Assembly (NCBI GenBank): GCA_016219015.1
Contig: JACRCL010000014.1
Coordinates: forward strand, 1 to 64,000
DNA length: 64,000 nt
Reading direction: 5' to 3'
From: Deltaproteobacteria bacterium
GTDB lineage: Bacteria > Desulfobacterota > GWC2-55-46
This document shows, piece by piece, positions 1 to 9,629 of this stretch (its first letter is position 1; the number at the start of each line of letters is the position of its first letter). Below the pieces are notes generated by a model. That model had not been told where the DNA came from and did no database searches. It saw only the letters and a program-made list of their open reading frames with translations. Position numbers and translations under genes: made by a program.

Positions 1-110
1 CTCTTGGGGCCTGAGGTTGGGCACAGGTTCATCTCCCCCGTATTACCCGGGCGTCCCAGGGTAACTTTTACCAAGTAGCGGCCTTGAAATCCACTGTCTA
101 TAATATACAA

Positions 111-138
111 GGGTGGGTTAGCGGAGCGTAACCCAACT
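111..138. repeat. Short palindrome GGGTGGGTTAGCGGAGCGTAACCCAACT
   Basis: Inverted arms GGTGGGTTA / TAACCCAAC (1 mismatch) around GCGGAGCG; resembles the GTGGGTTA..TAACCCAC palindromes seen in many bacterial genomes. Confidence 0.5.
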
Positions 139-324
139 ATTTTAACGCTACTACCGTGCCAGCCGGGTAGCTGCTGCATCACCCGCCAGTCCGGGCTACG
201 GGCGTGTTGCTTGCTTTTAACTTTTTTTTTGATATCCTATATAGGAAAACATCTTTAAGACCCACTCACATCCCCGCACCCCGTCCTGCGCACCTCGTTA
301 AACCAGTTCAAACCGGGCTGTCCG

Positions 325-1725
325 ATGAGCAAAGTCCTTATAGTAGACGACGAAAGCGACATAAGGTATATCCTTTCGGAATTACTCAGAAAAAAGGGGT
401 TCTCCACGCTGGAGGCCTCTGACGGGCCTTCGGCAATAGCGGCCTTCAGGAAAGAGCGGCCCCACGCGGTACTCCTCGACCACAAGATGCCCGGCATGGA
501 CGGGTTCACGGTATTCCTTGAATTTAAAAAGATAGACCCGTCCGTCCCGGTGATATTCCTTACGGCTTACGGCGACATACCCTTCGCCGTGGAGGCGATA
601 AAGACCGGGGCGTATGATTTCATCACAAAGCCGCCGGATATCGACTCCCTCGCGCTCATATTAAAAAGGGGCATAGAGAAGTTCACCCTCGAACAGGAGG
701 TAAAGAGGCTCAATAACGCCGTAGGCGCGTCGGTCGAGGGGGTATTCGGAAAAAGCGGGTCGATTAAAAGGCTGATAGGGCAATTGACTCAAGTGGCGGT
801 GAGCGACTTTTCCATCATAATACAGGGCGAGACAGGCACCGGCAAATCGACAGTGGCCGAGATAATACACAACATGAGCAAGAGGGTGGGCGGGCCGTTC
901 ACGAGGGTCGATATAAGCGTGATACCGGAGACCCTCGTGGAAAGCGAGCTTTTCGGGTACGAAAGGGGCGCGTTCACGGGCGCGGACAGGAGCAAAAGGG
1001 GGTACTTCGACGTCACTAACAACGGCACGATATTCATCGACGAGCTTGAGAACATGTCCCCGAACGTCCAGAGCAAGCTCTTAAGCGCCGTGGAGCAGAA
1101 AAAGATATACCCGATGGGCGGTACAAAGCCCGTACCGGCCGATGTGAGGATAATCTCGGCCACGAATACGGACCTTTTGAAGTTGGTGAGGGAAAAGAGG
1201 TTCCGCGAAGACCTCTTCTTCCGTTTGAACGAGTTCGCCATAAACATACCGCCCTTGAGGGAGCGGGCAGAGGACATCTCATTCCTCGCCAGGAGGTTCT
1301 GCAAGGAGGCCTGCCTCGAGCTCAATAAAAAGACGATGGAGGTCTCGGATGAGGCCATAAAGGTCCTTGAGCGCTACGGCTGGCCGGGCAACGTCAGAGA
1401 GCTTAAGAACGCGGTGCGCCGGGCCGTCCTGCTTTCAGCCGACCGCGCGATACTCCCGGGGCATATAGAGTTCCTCACGGGGCGCAATAACGACTTCAAG
1501 GATATGCCGTTGCTGCCTTTGAAAGAGGCCGCGGCAATAGCCGTAAGGGACGCCGAGAGCGCGGCCATCAGGCACGCCCTGTCCCTTACGGGCGGGAATA
1601 AATCAAAGGCGGCCGTGATGCTCGACGTCGATTACAAGACCCTCCTTACAAAGATAAAGCAGTACTCGATAGCGGCCGTTGAAAAACAGCCCGAAGGTAT
1701 AACCCATGATGGACCTCCCGGATAG
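325..1725 (+). CDS. Sigma-54-dependent response regulator, NtrC family (REC-AAA+-Fis HTH)
   Basis: Receiver domain (VLIVDDESDIRYIL, LLDHKMPGMDG), AAA+ Walker A GETGTGKS, sigma-54 contact motif GAFTGA, C-terminal Fis-like HTH. Confidence 0.95.
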   Translation: MSKVLIVDDESDIRYILSELLRKKGFSTLEASDGPSAIAAFRKERPHAVLLDHKMPGMDGFTVFLEFKKIDPSVPVIFLTAYGDIPFAVEAIKTGAYDFITKPPDIDSLALILKRGIEKFTLEQEVKRLNNAVGASVEGVFGKSGSIKRLIGQLTQVAVSDFSIIIQGETGTGKSTVAEIIHNMSKRVGGPFTRVDISVIPETLVESELFGYERGAFTGADRSKRGYFDVTNNGTIFIDELENMSPNVQSKLLSAVEQKKIYPMGGTKPVPADVRIISATNTDLLKLVREKRFREDLFFRLNEFAINIPPLRERAEDISFLARRFCKEACLELNKKTMEVSDEAIKVLERYGWPGNVRELKNAVRRAVLLSADRAILPGHIEFLTGRNNDFKDMPLLPLKEAAAIAVRDAESAAIRHALSLTGGNKSKAAVMLDVDYKTLLTKIKQYSIAAVEKQPEGITHDGPPG

Positions 1726-1959
1726 CGGGACGGATGAGCCCGGCAATTCGTAAGATTTAAAAATGCACGGGCCGTGCGAAAAGAAATCAACCTCCCTTAC
1801 GCTTCAAATCCCCCTTCAACAAGTCCTGACCGGCTTTTTCAACAGCCCCATGGAAGGTATGTAACCGGCTCCACAGGCACTATGGAACGGATTACATATT
1901 TTGACCCTCCTTTAAACCTCGCAAAAAAGAAAATCATGTGATATCAATCACTTAATTTG

Positions 1960-1975
1960 TGGCACTGGTCTTGCT
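1960..1975 (+). promoter_or_regulatory. Sigma-54 (-24/-12) promoter TGGCACTGGTCTTGCT
   Basis: TGGCAC-N5-TTGCT with exactly 10 nt between GG and GC; about 75 bp upstream of the ATG at 2052. Confidence 0.75.
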
Positions 1976-2051
1976 ATATATTCCTGTCGGAAGGGATCGA
2001 AGGTTTTTCTAAAGTTCCGGCTCAACCGTCCGATACAAGGAGGTATTAAAC

Positions 2052-3083
2052 ATGAAAAGACTCTCGCTGATAATCGAAGCCCTTTTCGTTATCGTTGCCC
2101 TCGCCTCATCCGCCTACGCGGAGGATGGCTTGAGGCAGAGACTGATCGAATCCAGCCATATAAACACACTCTACTCGATAGACGACTTCAATACTCTCGC
2201 CTCCGGCGACATGGCGATGATAGCCGGGGAGCTTATGAAGGCGTGCAAGGACACCGGGAGCGTCGCCGAGAAGGCCGAAGACAATTCGATAAAATGCCGC
2301 GGCTACTTCGAGGCGGCCGAGGTAAAACAGGACGGCAACTCCCTGGGGCTTTTCGCCATAAGGACCATTGCCCCCCAGCCCTTCGTTTACAAGACCCCGG
2401 CCCTGCCGTCCTTCAGCGAGATAAGGTTGCCGAAGACGGGCAGGCTCGCGGGCAAATACTCGAACCTGGACATGTACGAGTACATGTCGGCGCTCTGCAA
2501 AAAGAATAACGGCTCACCCGAGATAGTCATAACAAAGAGGTACGGCAAATACCTGAGGCTTACACATGTAAGCACGGCCGAGGGCTCAAGCTACATTATC
2601 TCAAACGGCAAGGAAAAGGACCCGTGGTTTTTCGCCTGCAACGGCAGCCGCAGGTTCGTCGTGGAGAAGGACTACCAGTACAAGCCTGACGAGGACAACC
2701 TGTACTTCCGCCTGAACCGCGGGCTAGAGGGCATTGACTTCGTAAAATCCGACGACTCTGAGGCCGTAGCGCTCCTGAACCTGCGCGGGATGGAGCCCGC
2801 CATGGACGAAGCCGGGCGGACGGACTTCGTGGAGGAGATGGCATGGGAGGTCGCCAACATGCAGATGAACTTCGTGAAGACCTACGCGGGCGAGAGGTTC
2901 AGCGGGCAGTTCTACGGGAGCAAGGCCGAGTGCGGGTACGTGATAATCAAGCAGAGCCAGCCCGAGGAGAAGCAAACCGTAGAGACAGCCTACAACTACC
3001 GGGTCTGCAACAACAGGGTCGCAAGCCTCGATGGCAGGGGCATAAAAGCGGACATGAAAGAGGTCTACGCGAGCGCAAGGTAA
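2052..3083 (+). CDS. Hypothetical secreted protein
   Basis: 343-aa ORF with N-terminal signal peptide (MKRLSLIIEALFVIVALASSAYA); no family recognised. Confidence 0.8.
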   Translation: MKRLSLIIEALFVIVALASSAYAEDGLRQRLIESSHINTLYSIDDFNTLASGDMAMIAGELMKACKDTGSVAEKAEDNSIKCRGYFEAAEVKQDGNSLGLFAIRTIAPQPFVYKTPALPSFSEIRLPKTGRLAGKYSNLDMYEYMSALCKKNNGSPEIVITKRYGKYLRLTHVSTAEGSSYIISNGKEKDPWFFACNGSRRFVVEKDYQYKPDEDNLYFRLNRGLEGIDFVKSDDSEAVALLNLRGMEPAMDEAGRTDFVEEMAWEVANMQMNFVKTYAGERFSGQFYGSKAECGYVIIKQSQPEEKQTVETAYNYRVCNNRVASLDGRGIKADMKEVYASAR

Positions 3084-3100
3084 AAAAGGACAGCGGGAAA

Positions 3101-3134
3101 GAAAGAGGGGGGCCTTTTCCGGCCCGCCTCTTTC
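3101..3134 (+). terminator. Hairpin downstream of the 2052 gene
   Basis: GAAAGAGGGGGGCC-TTTTCC-GGCCCGCCTCTTTC, 14-bp stem with one mismatch. Confidence 0.45.
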
Positions 3135-3212
3135 ACTTTCAACAGGCATAGCGCCCCCTGCGGAAGAAACCGCAGGGTAGCGAGCGATTAAAAAGTTAAA
3201 ACCCCTTACTTG

Positions 3213-3244
3213 AAATCTCCGAGCAAGCCGCGGAGATTTTTTAT
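3213..3244. terminator. Intrinsic terminator between convergent genes
   Basis: AAATCTCCG ... CGGAGATTT followed by T-rich tract. Confidence 0.65.
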
Positions 3245-3246
3245 TT

Positions 3247-3966
3247 TCATCTCCCGTGGCATTTCTTGTATTTGTTGCCGCTCCCGCAATAGCAGGGGTC
3301 GTTACGGCCTGGCTCCGTGGCCTTGGTCCGGGGGGCGGGAGAGGCAAGGTTCTTCGAGCAGTAGTCCTTAAGCTGCGCTATGACTTTATCCGCCGCCTCC
3401 CCTATGGTATCCACCCCGTTGGCGAAATGCCTCCGGCAGGTGTCCTTTTCAAGCTCGATAGCCCTCATTACCCTCGTGCCGTCGGGGTCTTCCTTTGCGG
3501 CGTCTATTATCCGGCAGTAGCCCTTCTCCCCTGCCCGCGCCTCGAGCACCCCGAGGTAGCCGCAGTGCGGCGGCCTTACCTCCGCGTTTAAAAGCGCCGG
3601 GTGTATCGAGCAGGACTTGTCAGGTGACAGGAAGAGGCAGCGGAACGCGTACATCGCGAGGATGTTGATGGCCAGTGTCGTCCCGTTCGCCTTTATCTCC
3701 TTTATAGAAACGTTATACTTCTCCGGGGGGCCGAACAGCGGCCTCGGAGGCTCCTCGCCCGTGACATAGGCCCTTGATATCCTCTCCTCCCTCGCCTTTA
3801 TACCCCTTATTATCTCGTCCCTGAAACCCTTTATATCCGACAGCCCGCCCTCTTTTACGACCGTATACGATATGATGCCCCACCACGGGTCGCAGCACAT
3901 GCCCTTGCAAAGGGAGACGCAGACGTCCGAAAAAAACGACCTATTCTCTTCCATGCTAATTCCCAT
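3247..3966 (-). CDS. YkgJ-type cysteine-cluster protein with C-terminal SEC-C motif
   Basis: N-terminal CVSLCKGMCC, multiple Cys, C-terminal GRNDPCYCGSGNKYKKCHGR. Confidence 0.8.
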   Translation of the reverse strand: MGISMEENRSFFSDVCVSLCKGMCCDPWWGIISYTVVKEGGLSDIKGFRDEIIRGIKAREERISRAYVTGEEPPRPLFGPPEKYNVSIKEIKANGTTLAINILAMYAFRCLFLSPDKSCSIHPALLNAEVRPPHCGYLGVLEARAGEKGYCRIIDAAKEDPDGTRVMRAIELEKDTCRRHFANGVDTIGEAADKVIAQLKDYCSKNLASPAPRTKATEPGRNDPCYCGSGNKYKKCHGR

Positions 3967-4078
3967 CCACTTATAATAATCTTGCGGTGCGATAATAAAT
4001 TATAACTTTTTTCTCCTGCCACAGTCCATTTTTTTATGGAAATTTGACTGCGGGGCGCCCATGTGCTACCTATCTATC

Positions 4079-5728
4079 ATGAAAACAGACCTGGAGATTG
4101 CCGCCTCCGCGCGCCTCAGGCCCATCACTGAGGTAGCTGGAGCTCTCGATATCCCCACTGGACATCTAATCCCCTTCGGAAGACACTTCGCCAAGATAGA
4201 CGCCGGTTATTTCAAGGAGGTCGGGCAAAAGCCCTCCGGCAGGCTCATCCTCGTAACCGCCATGTCGCCCACGCCGGAGGGCGAGGGCAAGACCACGCTT
4301 ACCATAGGGCTGGCCCAGGCGCTTAAACTGCTAAACAAAAGGGTGTCGGCCTGCATTAGGCAGCCGTCACTCGGCCCGTTCTTCGGGGCTAAGGGCGGGG
4401 CCACGGGAGGGGGCTACTCCCAGGTGCTTCCGCCAGAGGAGATATCGATACACTTTACAGGCGACGACCACGCCGTGACCGCGGCCCATAACCTCATCTC
4501 TTCGATGATGGACAACTCCATCCATTACGGGAACCCCCTTAACATAAACGCCCAAAGGATACTCTGGCCGAGGATAACCGAGGTGAACGACAGGGCTTTA
4601 AGGACAATAAAGGTCAACGCCGGGCTTACGAGCGAGAGGGGCGACCAATTCCATATCTCGGCCGCCTCGGAGCTGATGTCGGTCCTCTGCCTGAGCCTCG
4701 ACATAAAGGAGCTTAGGTCGAGGGCCGGGGAGATAATAGTGGCCTTTGACGCAAAAGGCGCCCCTGTAAAGGTTGCGGACCTTAAAGCGCACGGGTCCGC
4801 GGCCGCGCTCCTTAAAAACGCCATCAACCCCAACCTCGTCCAATCTATCGAGGGCGTCCCAGTCTTTGTCCACGGAGGGCCTTTCGGCAACATCTCAATA
4901 GGCTGCAACAGCCTCTTATCCACGGCCATGGCATTGAAATCATCCGACTATGTCTTTACCGAGGCCGGGTTCGCAACCGAGCTGGGCGCCGAGAAGTTCT
5001 TCGACATAAAATGCCGCGCCGGGGGGCTTAACCCTTCATGCGTTGTGATAGTGGCGACGCTTCGGTCGCTCCGCTTCCACGGGGGCTCGAAGGACTATAA
5101 AGCCGGTGACGCCAGGGCCGCGCTAAGGGGGATAGACAACCTAAAGAAACATATCGAGAACATAACAAAGTTCAATCTCCCTTCGCTCGTCGCACTGAAC
5201 CGCTACATCGATGACGACCCTCATGAGATGGATGAGGTTATGAAGGCCCTCCGGTCAGAAGGCATCAACGCCGTCACGGCGGATGTGAGGGAGCTGGGCG
5301 GAAGGGGCGGGCTTGAAGCCGGGGAGGAGATAGTCAGGCTATGCGAAAGAGAAAACGGCTTGAAATACCTCTACGATAACGGCTCGTCTATAGAAGAAAA
5401 GGTCAGTACCATCGCAAGGGAGATGTACGGCGCTGAAGACGCCGTATTTACCGAAGAGGCGAAGGACGAGGCCGCTGAATTGAAGCGTCTCGGCTACGGT
5501 GCCCTTCCGGTCTGTGTCGCAAAGACGCCGAAGTCCCTATCTGATGACCCGGCCCTGATCGGCAGGCCGAAGGGGTTCAGCATAACGGTCCGCAGGGTCC
5601 GTCCGGCGGCGGGCGCGGGCTTTATAATAGCCGAGTGCGGGAATATCCTTCTCATGCCGGGGCTGCCGAAACACCCGAGGGCCGAGTCTATCGACATAGA
5701 CGATAACGGGAGGATAAGGGGGATATAA
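4079..5728 (+). CDS. fhs: Formate--tetrahydrofolate ligase
   Basis: TPEGEGKTT P-loop, full-length FTHFS signature; ORF opens at 4061, ATG at 4079 gives the usual MKTDLEIA start. Confidence 0.95.
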   Translation: MKTDLEIAASARLRPITEVAGALDIPTGHLIPFGRHFAKIDAGYFKEVGQKPSGRLILVTAMSPTPEGEGKTTLTIGLAQALKLLNKRVSACIRQPSLGPFFGAKGGATGGGYSQVLPPEEISIHFTGDDHAVTAAHNLISSMMDNSIHYGNPLNINAQRILWPRITEVNDRALRTIKVNAGLTSERGDQFHISAASELMSVLCLSLDIKELRSRAGEIIVAFDAKGAPVKVADLKAHGSAAALLKNAINPNLVQSIEGVPVFVHGGPFGNISIGCNSLLSTAMALKSSDYVFTEAGFATELGAEKFFDIKCRAGGLNPSCVVIVATLRSLRFHGGSKDYKAGDARAALRGIDNLKKHIENITKFNLPSLVALNRYIDDDPHEMDEVMKALRSEGINAVTADVRELGGRGGLEAGEEIVRLCERENGLKYLYDNGSSIEEKVSTIAREMYGAEDAVFTEEAKDEAAELKRLGYGALPVCVAKTPKSLSDDPALIGRPKGFSITVRRVRPAAGAGFIIAECGNILLMPGLPKHPRAESIDIDDNGRIRGI

Positions 5729-5869
5729 GGGGGGATTGGTGTTTTTTTGAAGTGGAAGTAAAACGTCGAGTTCTATGCGGGTTCAGGTTTGTAACCTGAA
5801 CCCTAAAATTCATATACCAAGAAAGATTATTTTTTAGCCAAGGATTCTTTGCGCATTGCCATGCGCTTC

Positions 5870-5996
5870 GGGCATAGGGGCTCGCTCCCTACATCCTCCT
5901 GCCGCGGGCGAGCCCGCCGAACCTTCCTAAGAAATACGCCTTCTGCCCCGCTCGCCCGCCCAGCCCCCATCCCTACGGTCGCTACGCCCTATGCCC
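5870..5996. repeat. Palindromic intergenic element, family E copy 1
   Basis: GGGCATAGGG / CCCTATGCCC termini; reverse complement aligns with diverged segment at about 42.55-42.66 kb. Confidence 0.45.
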
Positions 5997-6230
5997 TGTG
6001 GGTTTTTGAAAAGAAAAAACATTGGTTAGGCGCGCTCTAGCGCGCAAGGGTTTTACATATCGGATTGTTTTCGTTCACCTTTTCCAATAACCCCTCCCCC
6101 TCTTCCCTGTGCCTTTCCTCACAGCCCCAAAAGCGCCTTCAAGGTTAGACTTCTTAATTGAGCTATACTTTAAACACCATTCCTTTTATAATTTTCTAAA
6201 AGCCTCTCACCAACAGAAACCCGGTCAACA

Positions 6231-9200
6231 ATGGCGCTCGGCAGATACAAAGACCTCCTCAAGTCGTTAGGCTTCCAGTCCTTCCTGTGGACGCAGTTCC
6301 TCGGCGCGTTCAACGACAACCTCTTTAAGATAGTCCTTTCCATGGTCGCCGTGAACATGGAGGCCGGCTCCATGGGCGACGGAGGCCATGTATCCCTCGT
6401 CGGCGCGATATTCATACTCCCGTTCTTCCTCTTCTCGGGCTACGCGGGCTACTTCGCGGACGTCTACAACAAAAGGACCGTCCTCATAGCGGCGAAGTTC
6501 TTCGAGATCATAGCGGTAACGACAGGCCTGTTCGCCTTCCTCTTCGGCAGGTTCGAGGTCATGCTCTTCACGCTCTTCCTCATGGCCCTCCACTCCACGT
6601 TCTTCGGCCCCGCCAAATACGGCATAGTCCCGGAGATGCTCCCGGACAGGGAGCTTTCGAGGGCCAACGGGCTCCTTGAGATGAGCACCTTCCTCGCCAT
6701 AATCCTCGGCACGTCCGCCGGGGCGATAATGTTCTCGGCGTGGAAGTCCGACCTCGGCATAATCGGCGTATTCCTCATAGTGATATCCGTAATCGGGACG
6801 GGTCTGAGCTTCGGCATAGGGCGGGTCGAGAAATCCGGCGCTGAAAAGGCCTTCAGGTTCAACCCGTTCTCCGAGATAGCCGGAGGCCTTAGGACGCTGC
6901 TCCGGGAAAGGCTCCTCCTTTTCACGGTATTGGGCATAACGTACTTCTGGTTCCTGGGCGCGCTCCTTCAGATGGACATACTCCTTCTCGGGAAAGAGAC
7001 CCTCGGGCTTAACGACTTCTGGACCGGGATACTCATAACCTTCCTGGCCGTGGGCATAGGAGCGGGCTCGATAACGGCCGGGAGGCTCTCGGGCGACAAG
7101 ATCGAGCCGGGGCTGGTGCCGCTCGGCTCCATAGGCATGGGCGTATTTTCGGTCCTCCTTGCCATGTCGCCGGACTACCCGCGCGCGTGCGCCTCCCTCG
7201 TCATGCTCGGGTTCTCTGGAGGGCTATTCATAGTGCCCCTGAACGCGCTTCTCCAGCAGAAGAGCCCTCCGACCGAAAAGGGCCGCGTAATAGCGACAAA
7301 CAACTTCGTAAACACGGCGGGGATACTCCTGGCCTCGTTCGCGCTCTGGGCCCTCAAGGACAGGGCCGGGGTATCTCCCGACAGGATAATACTCTGGTTC
7401 GGGCTTCTGACCTTCCTCTGCACCGTTGTAATGATGAGGTCGCTGCCGGACTTCCTCGTGAGGTTCGTCCTGTGGATGCTCACCCACACGCTCTACAGGA
7501 TAAGGATAGCGGGACAGGAGAACGTGCCCTTCAAAGGGCCGGCCCTGCTGGTCTCCAACCATGTCTCGTATGTTGACGGCTTCCTGATAGGCGCCTGCGT
7601 CCAGCGGTTCATCCGCTTCATGGTCTACGAATACTTCTACGGCCTCAAGGGGACGGGGTGGCTGCTGAAGCTCATGAAGGCCATACCCGTTGCGGACGGG
7701 AACAGCAGGGACATTGTAAAGTCGATCCGGAAGGCCCGCGAGGAGTTGAAAGCCGGCCACGTCGTCTGCATCTTCGCCGAGGGGGCCATCACGAGGACGG
7801 GCAATACCCTCCCGTTCAAGAAAGGCTTTGAAAGGATCGTCGAGGGGCTTGACGTCCCTGTCGTCCCGGTCCACCTTGACAGGGTCTGGGGCTCGGTCTT
7901 CAGCTTCAAAGGGGGCAGGTTCTTCTGGAAGTGGCCCGGCGCCTTCCCGCGCCCTGTCACCGTATCTTTCGGCGCACCCATGAAGTCCACGGCAACCGCG
8001 CAGGAGGTGAGGCAGGCCGTGACCGAGCTTGGGAGCGTCGCCTTCGACCACAGGACGCCGCAGACCGACATGCTCCACCTGAGGTTCATAAAGACGGCCA
8101 AGAGGCGCTGGCGGGACTTCTGCATGGCCGATTCCACAGGCAGGTCCCTTTCATGGGGAAGAGCGCTCGTCGGCAGCTTACTTCTCTCGAAATGGCTCTT
8201 GAGGAACAGGCCCGGGGAGTCCAATATCGCGATATTGCTGCCTTCGACAGTTGCCGGGGCGCTTTCGAACATCGCCTGCCTTATGGCCGGCAAGACCCCC
8301 GTAAACCTCAACTTCACCGCCGGGAAAGAGGCCATGGACTCGGCGATCTCCCAGTGCGGGATAAAGACCGTCCTTACCTCGCGAGCGTTCCTTTCAAAGA
8401 CCGGCCTCGAAGAGGCCGGCTCCATGATATTCCTCGAAGAAATAATGGCCGTGGTAAGTCCTGTCGATAAGGCCCTTGGGGCCATCTCTGCTTTCGTACT
8501 CCCCCACTGGGCCATAAGGCACCTCTTGTGTCTCAAGAGAAGCGACCATAACGAGCTTGCGGCCATAATCTTTACCACAGGCTCGACAGGGGTGCCCAAA
8601 GGGGTGATGCTCACCCACCGTAACATCATCTCCAATATCGAGGGGTTCTCGGAGGTCTTTACACTATCAAAGGGTGATACCGTTTTGGGGGCGCTGCCGT
8701 TCTTCCATTCCTTCGGCTTTACGGGCACGATCTGGTTCCCGCTTATTTGCGGTTTTTCCGCGGTCTACCACCCCAACCCTCTCGACGCGAAGTCAATAGG
8801 CGAGCTGGCGCGCAGATACAAGGCCACCATCCTCATCGGGACGCCGACTTTCTATTCGTCTTACTTGAAGAAGTGCGCCCCGGAGGACTTCAAGACCGTC
8901 AGGTACGCCATAGCCGGCGCCGAGAAGCTGAGGGAGAATATCTCGAAGGAGTTCAGGGATAGGTTCGGGATAGAGCTGCTCGAAGGTTACGGCTGCACCG
9001 AGCTCTCCCCGGTCATTTCGGTCAACTTCCCGGATATCGAATACGGGGGCTTAAAGCAGAAGGGCTTCTTCCCGGGCACCGTCGGCCACCCGATACCCGG
9101 CGTATGCGCCAGGGTAGTGGACCCGGAGACAGGCTCCCAGACCGCCCCGGGCAAAGACGGGCTCCTCCTCGTAAAGGGGCCTAACCTCATGAAGGGGTAC

Positions 9201-9623
9201 CTGAACCAGCCGGAGAAGACAGCTCAGGCGATCAAAGACGGCTGGTACGTCACGGGCGATATCGCGTCCATCACCGAGGACGGCTTCATAAGGATAACGG
9301 ACAGGGTCTCGAGGTTCAGCAAGATCGCGGGCGAGATGGTCCCGCATATAAGGATAGAAGAGGTCCTGGCCGAGGCCGCCGGGTGCGACTGCGCGGTAAC
9401 GGCAATCGCTGACGGGGCAAGGGGCGAGAGGATCGTGGCGTTCTACACGGCGGACAAACCCCCTGCAGAGGTCTGGGAGAGGCTCTGCGCGGCTGATCTG
9501 CCTAGGCTCTGGATACCGAAGAGGGATGCGCTTTTCAGGGTCGATTCGATCCCTATAACCGCTACCGGAAAGGTGGACCTCAAGAGGGTAAAGGCCCTCG
9601 CCCTCGAGATGACCGGGGTTTAA
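6231..9623 (+). CDS. MFS transporter - PlsC acyltransferase - AMP-dependent acyl ligase fusion (Aas-like)
   Basis: N-terminal MFS segment, PlsC motif NHVSYVDGF and FAEGAITRTG, ligase motif FTTGSTGVPKGV and GYGCTE. Confidence 0.92.
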   Translation: MALGRYKDLLKSLGFQSFLWTQFLGAFNDNLFKIVLSMVAVNMEAGSMGDGGHVSLVGAIFILPFFLFSGYAGYFADVYNKRTVLIAAKFFEIIAVTTGLFAFLFGRFEVMLFTLFLMALHSTFFGPAKYGIVPEMLPDRELSRANGLLEMSTFLAIILGTSAGAIMFSAWKSDLGIIGVFLIVISVIGTGLSFGIGRVEKSGAEKAFRFNPFSEIAGGLRTLLRERLLLFTVLGITYFWFLGALLQMDILLLGKETLGLNDFWTGILITFLAVGIGAGSITAGRLSGDKIEPGLVPLGSIGMGVFSVLLAMSPDYPRACASLVMLGFSGGLFIVPLNALLQQKSPPTEKGRVIATNNFVNTAGILLASFALWALKDRAGVSPDRIILWFGLLTFLCTVVMMRSLPDFLVRFVLWMLTHTLYRIRIAGQENVPFKGPALLVSNHVSYVDGFLIGACVQRFIRFMVYEYFYGLKGTGWLLKLMKAIPVADGNSRDIVKSIRKAREELKAGHVVCIFAEGAITRTGNTLPFKKGFERIVEGLDVPVVPVHLDRVWGSVFSFKGGRFFWKWPGAFPRPVTVSFGAPMKSTATAQEVRQAVTELGSVAFDHRTPQTDMLHLRFIKTAKRRWRDFCMADSTGRSLSWGRALVGSLLLSKWLLRNRPGESNIAILLPSTVAGALSNIACLMAGKTPVNLNFTAGKEAMDSAISQCGIKTVLTSRAFLSKTGLEEAGSMIFLEEIMAVVSPVDKALGAISAFVLPHWAIRHLLCLKRSDHNELAAIIFTTGSTGVPKGVMLTHRNIISNIEGFSEVFTLSKGDTVLGALPFFHSFGFTGTIWFPLICGFSAVYHPNPLDAKSIGELARRYKATILIGTPTFYSSYLKKCAPEDFKTVRYAIAGAEKLRENISKEFRDRFGIELLEGYGCTELSPVISVNFPDIEYGGLKQKGFFPGTVGHPIPGVCARVVDPETGSQTAPGKDGLLLVKGPNLMKGYLNQPEKTAQAIKDGWYVTGDIASITEDGFIRITDRVSRFSKIAGEMVPHIRIEEVLAEAAGCDCAVTAIADGARGERIVAFYTADKPPAEVWERLCAADLPRLWIPKRDALFRVDSIPITATGKVDLKRVKALALEMTGV

Positions 9624-9629
9624 GGGAGG

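Noticed and set aside
20-200. Riboswitch-like structure upstream of the NtrC-type gene
   Set aside because: GC-rich hairpins are present but I could not match cobalamin, c-di-GMP or other riboswitch cores.
1820-1860. CCGGCTTTTTCAACAGCCCC as another family A/B copy
   Set aside because: Only one terminus-like fragment is present, with no matching second arm or core.
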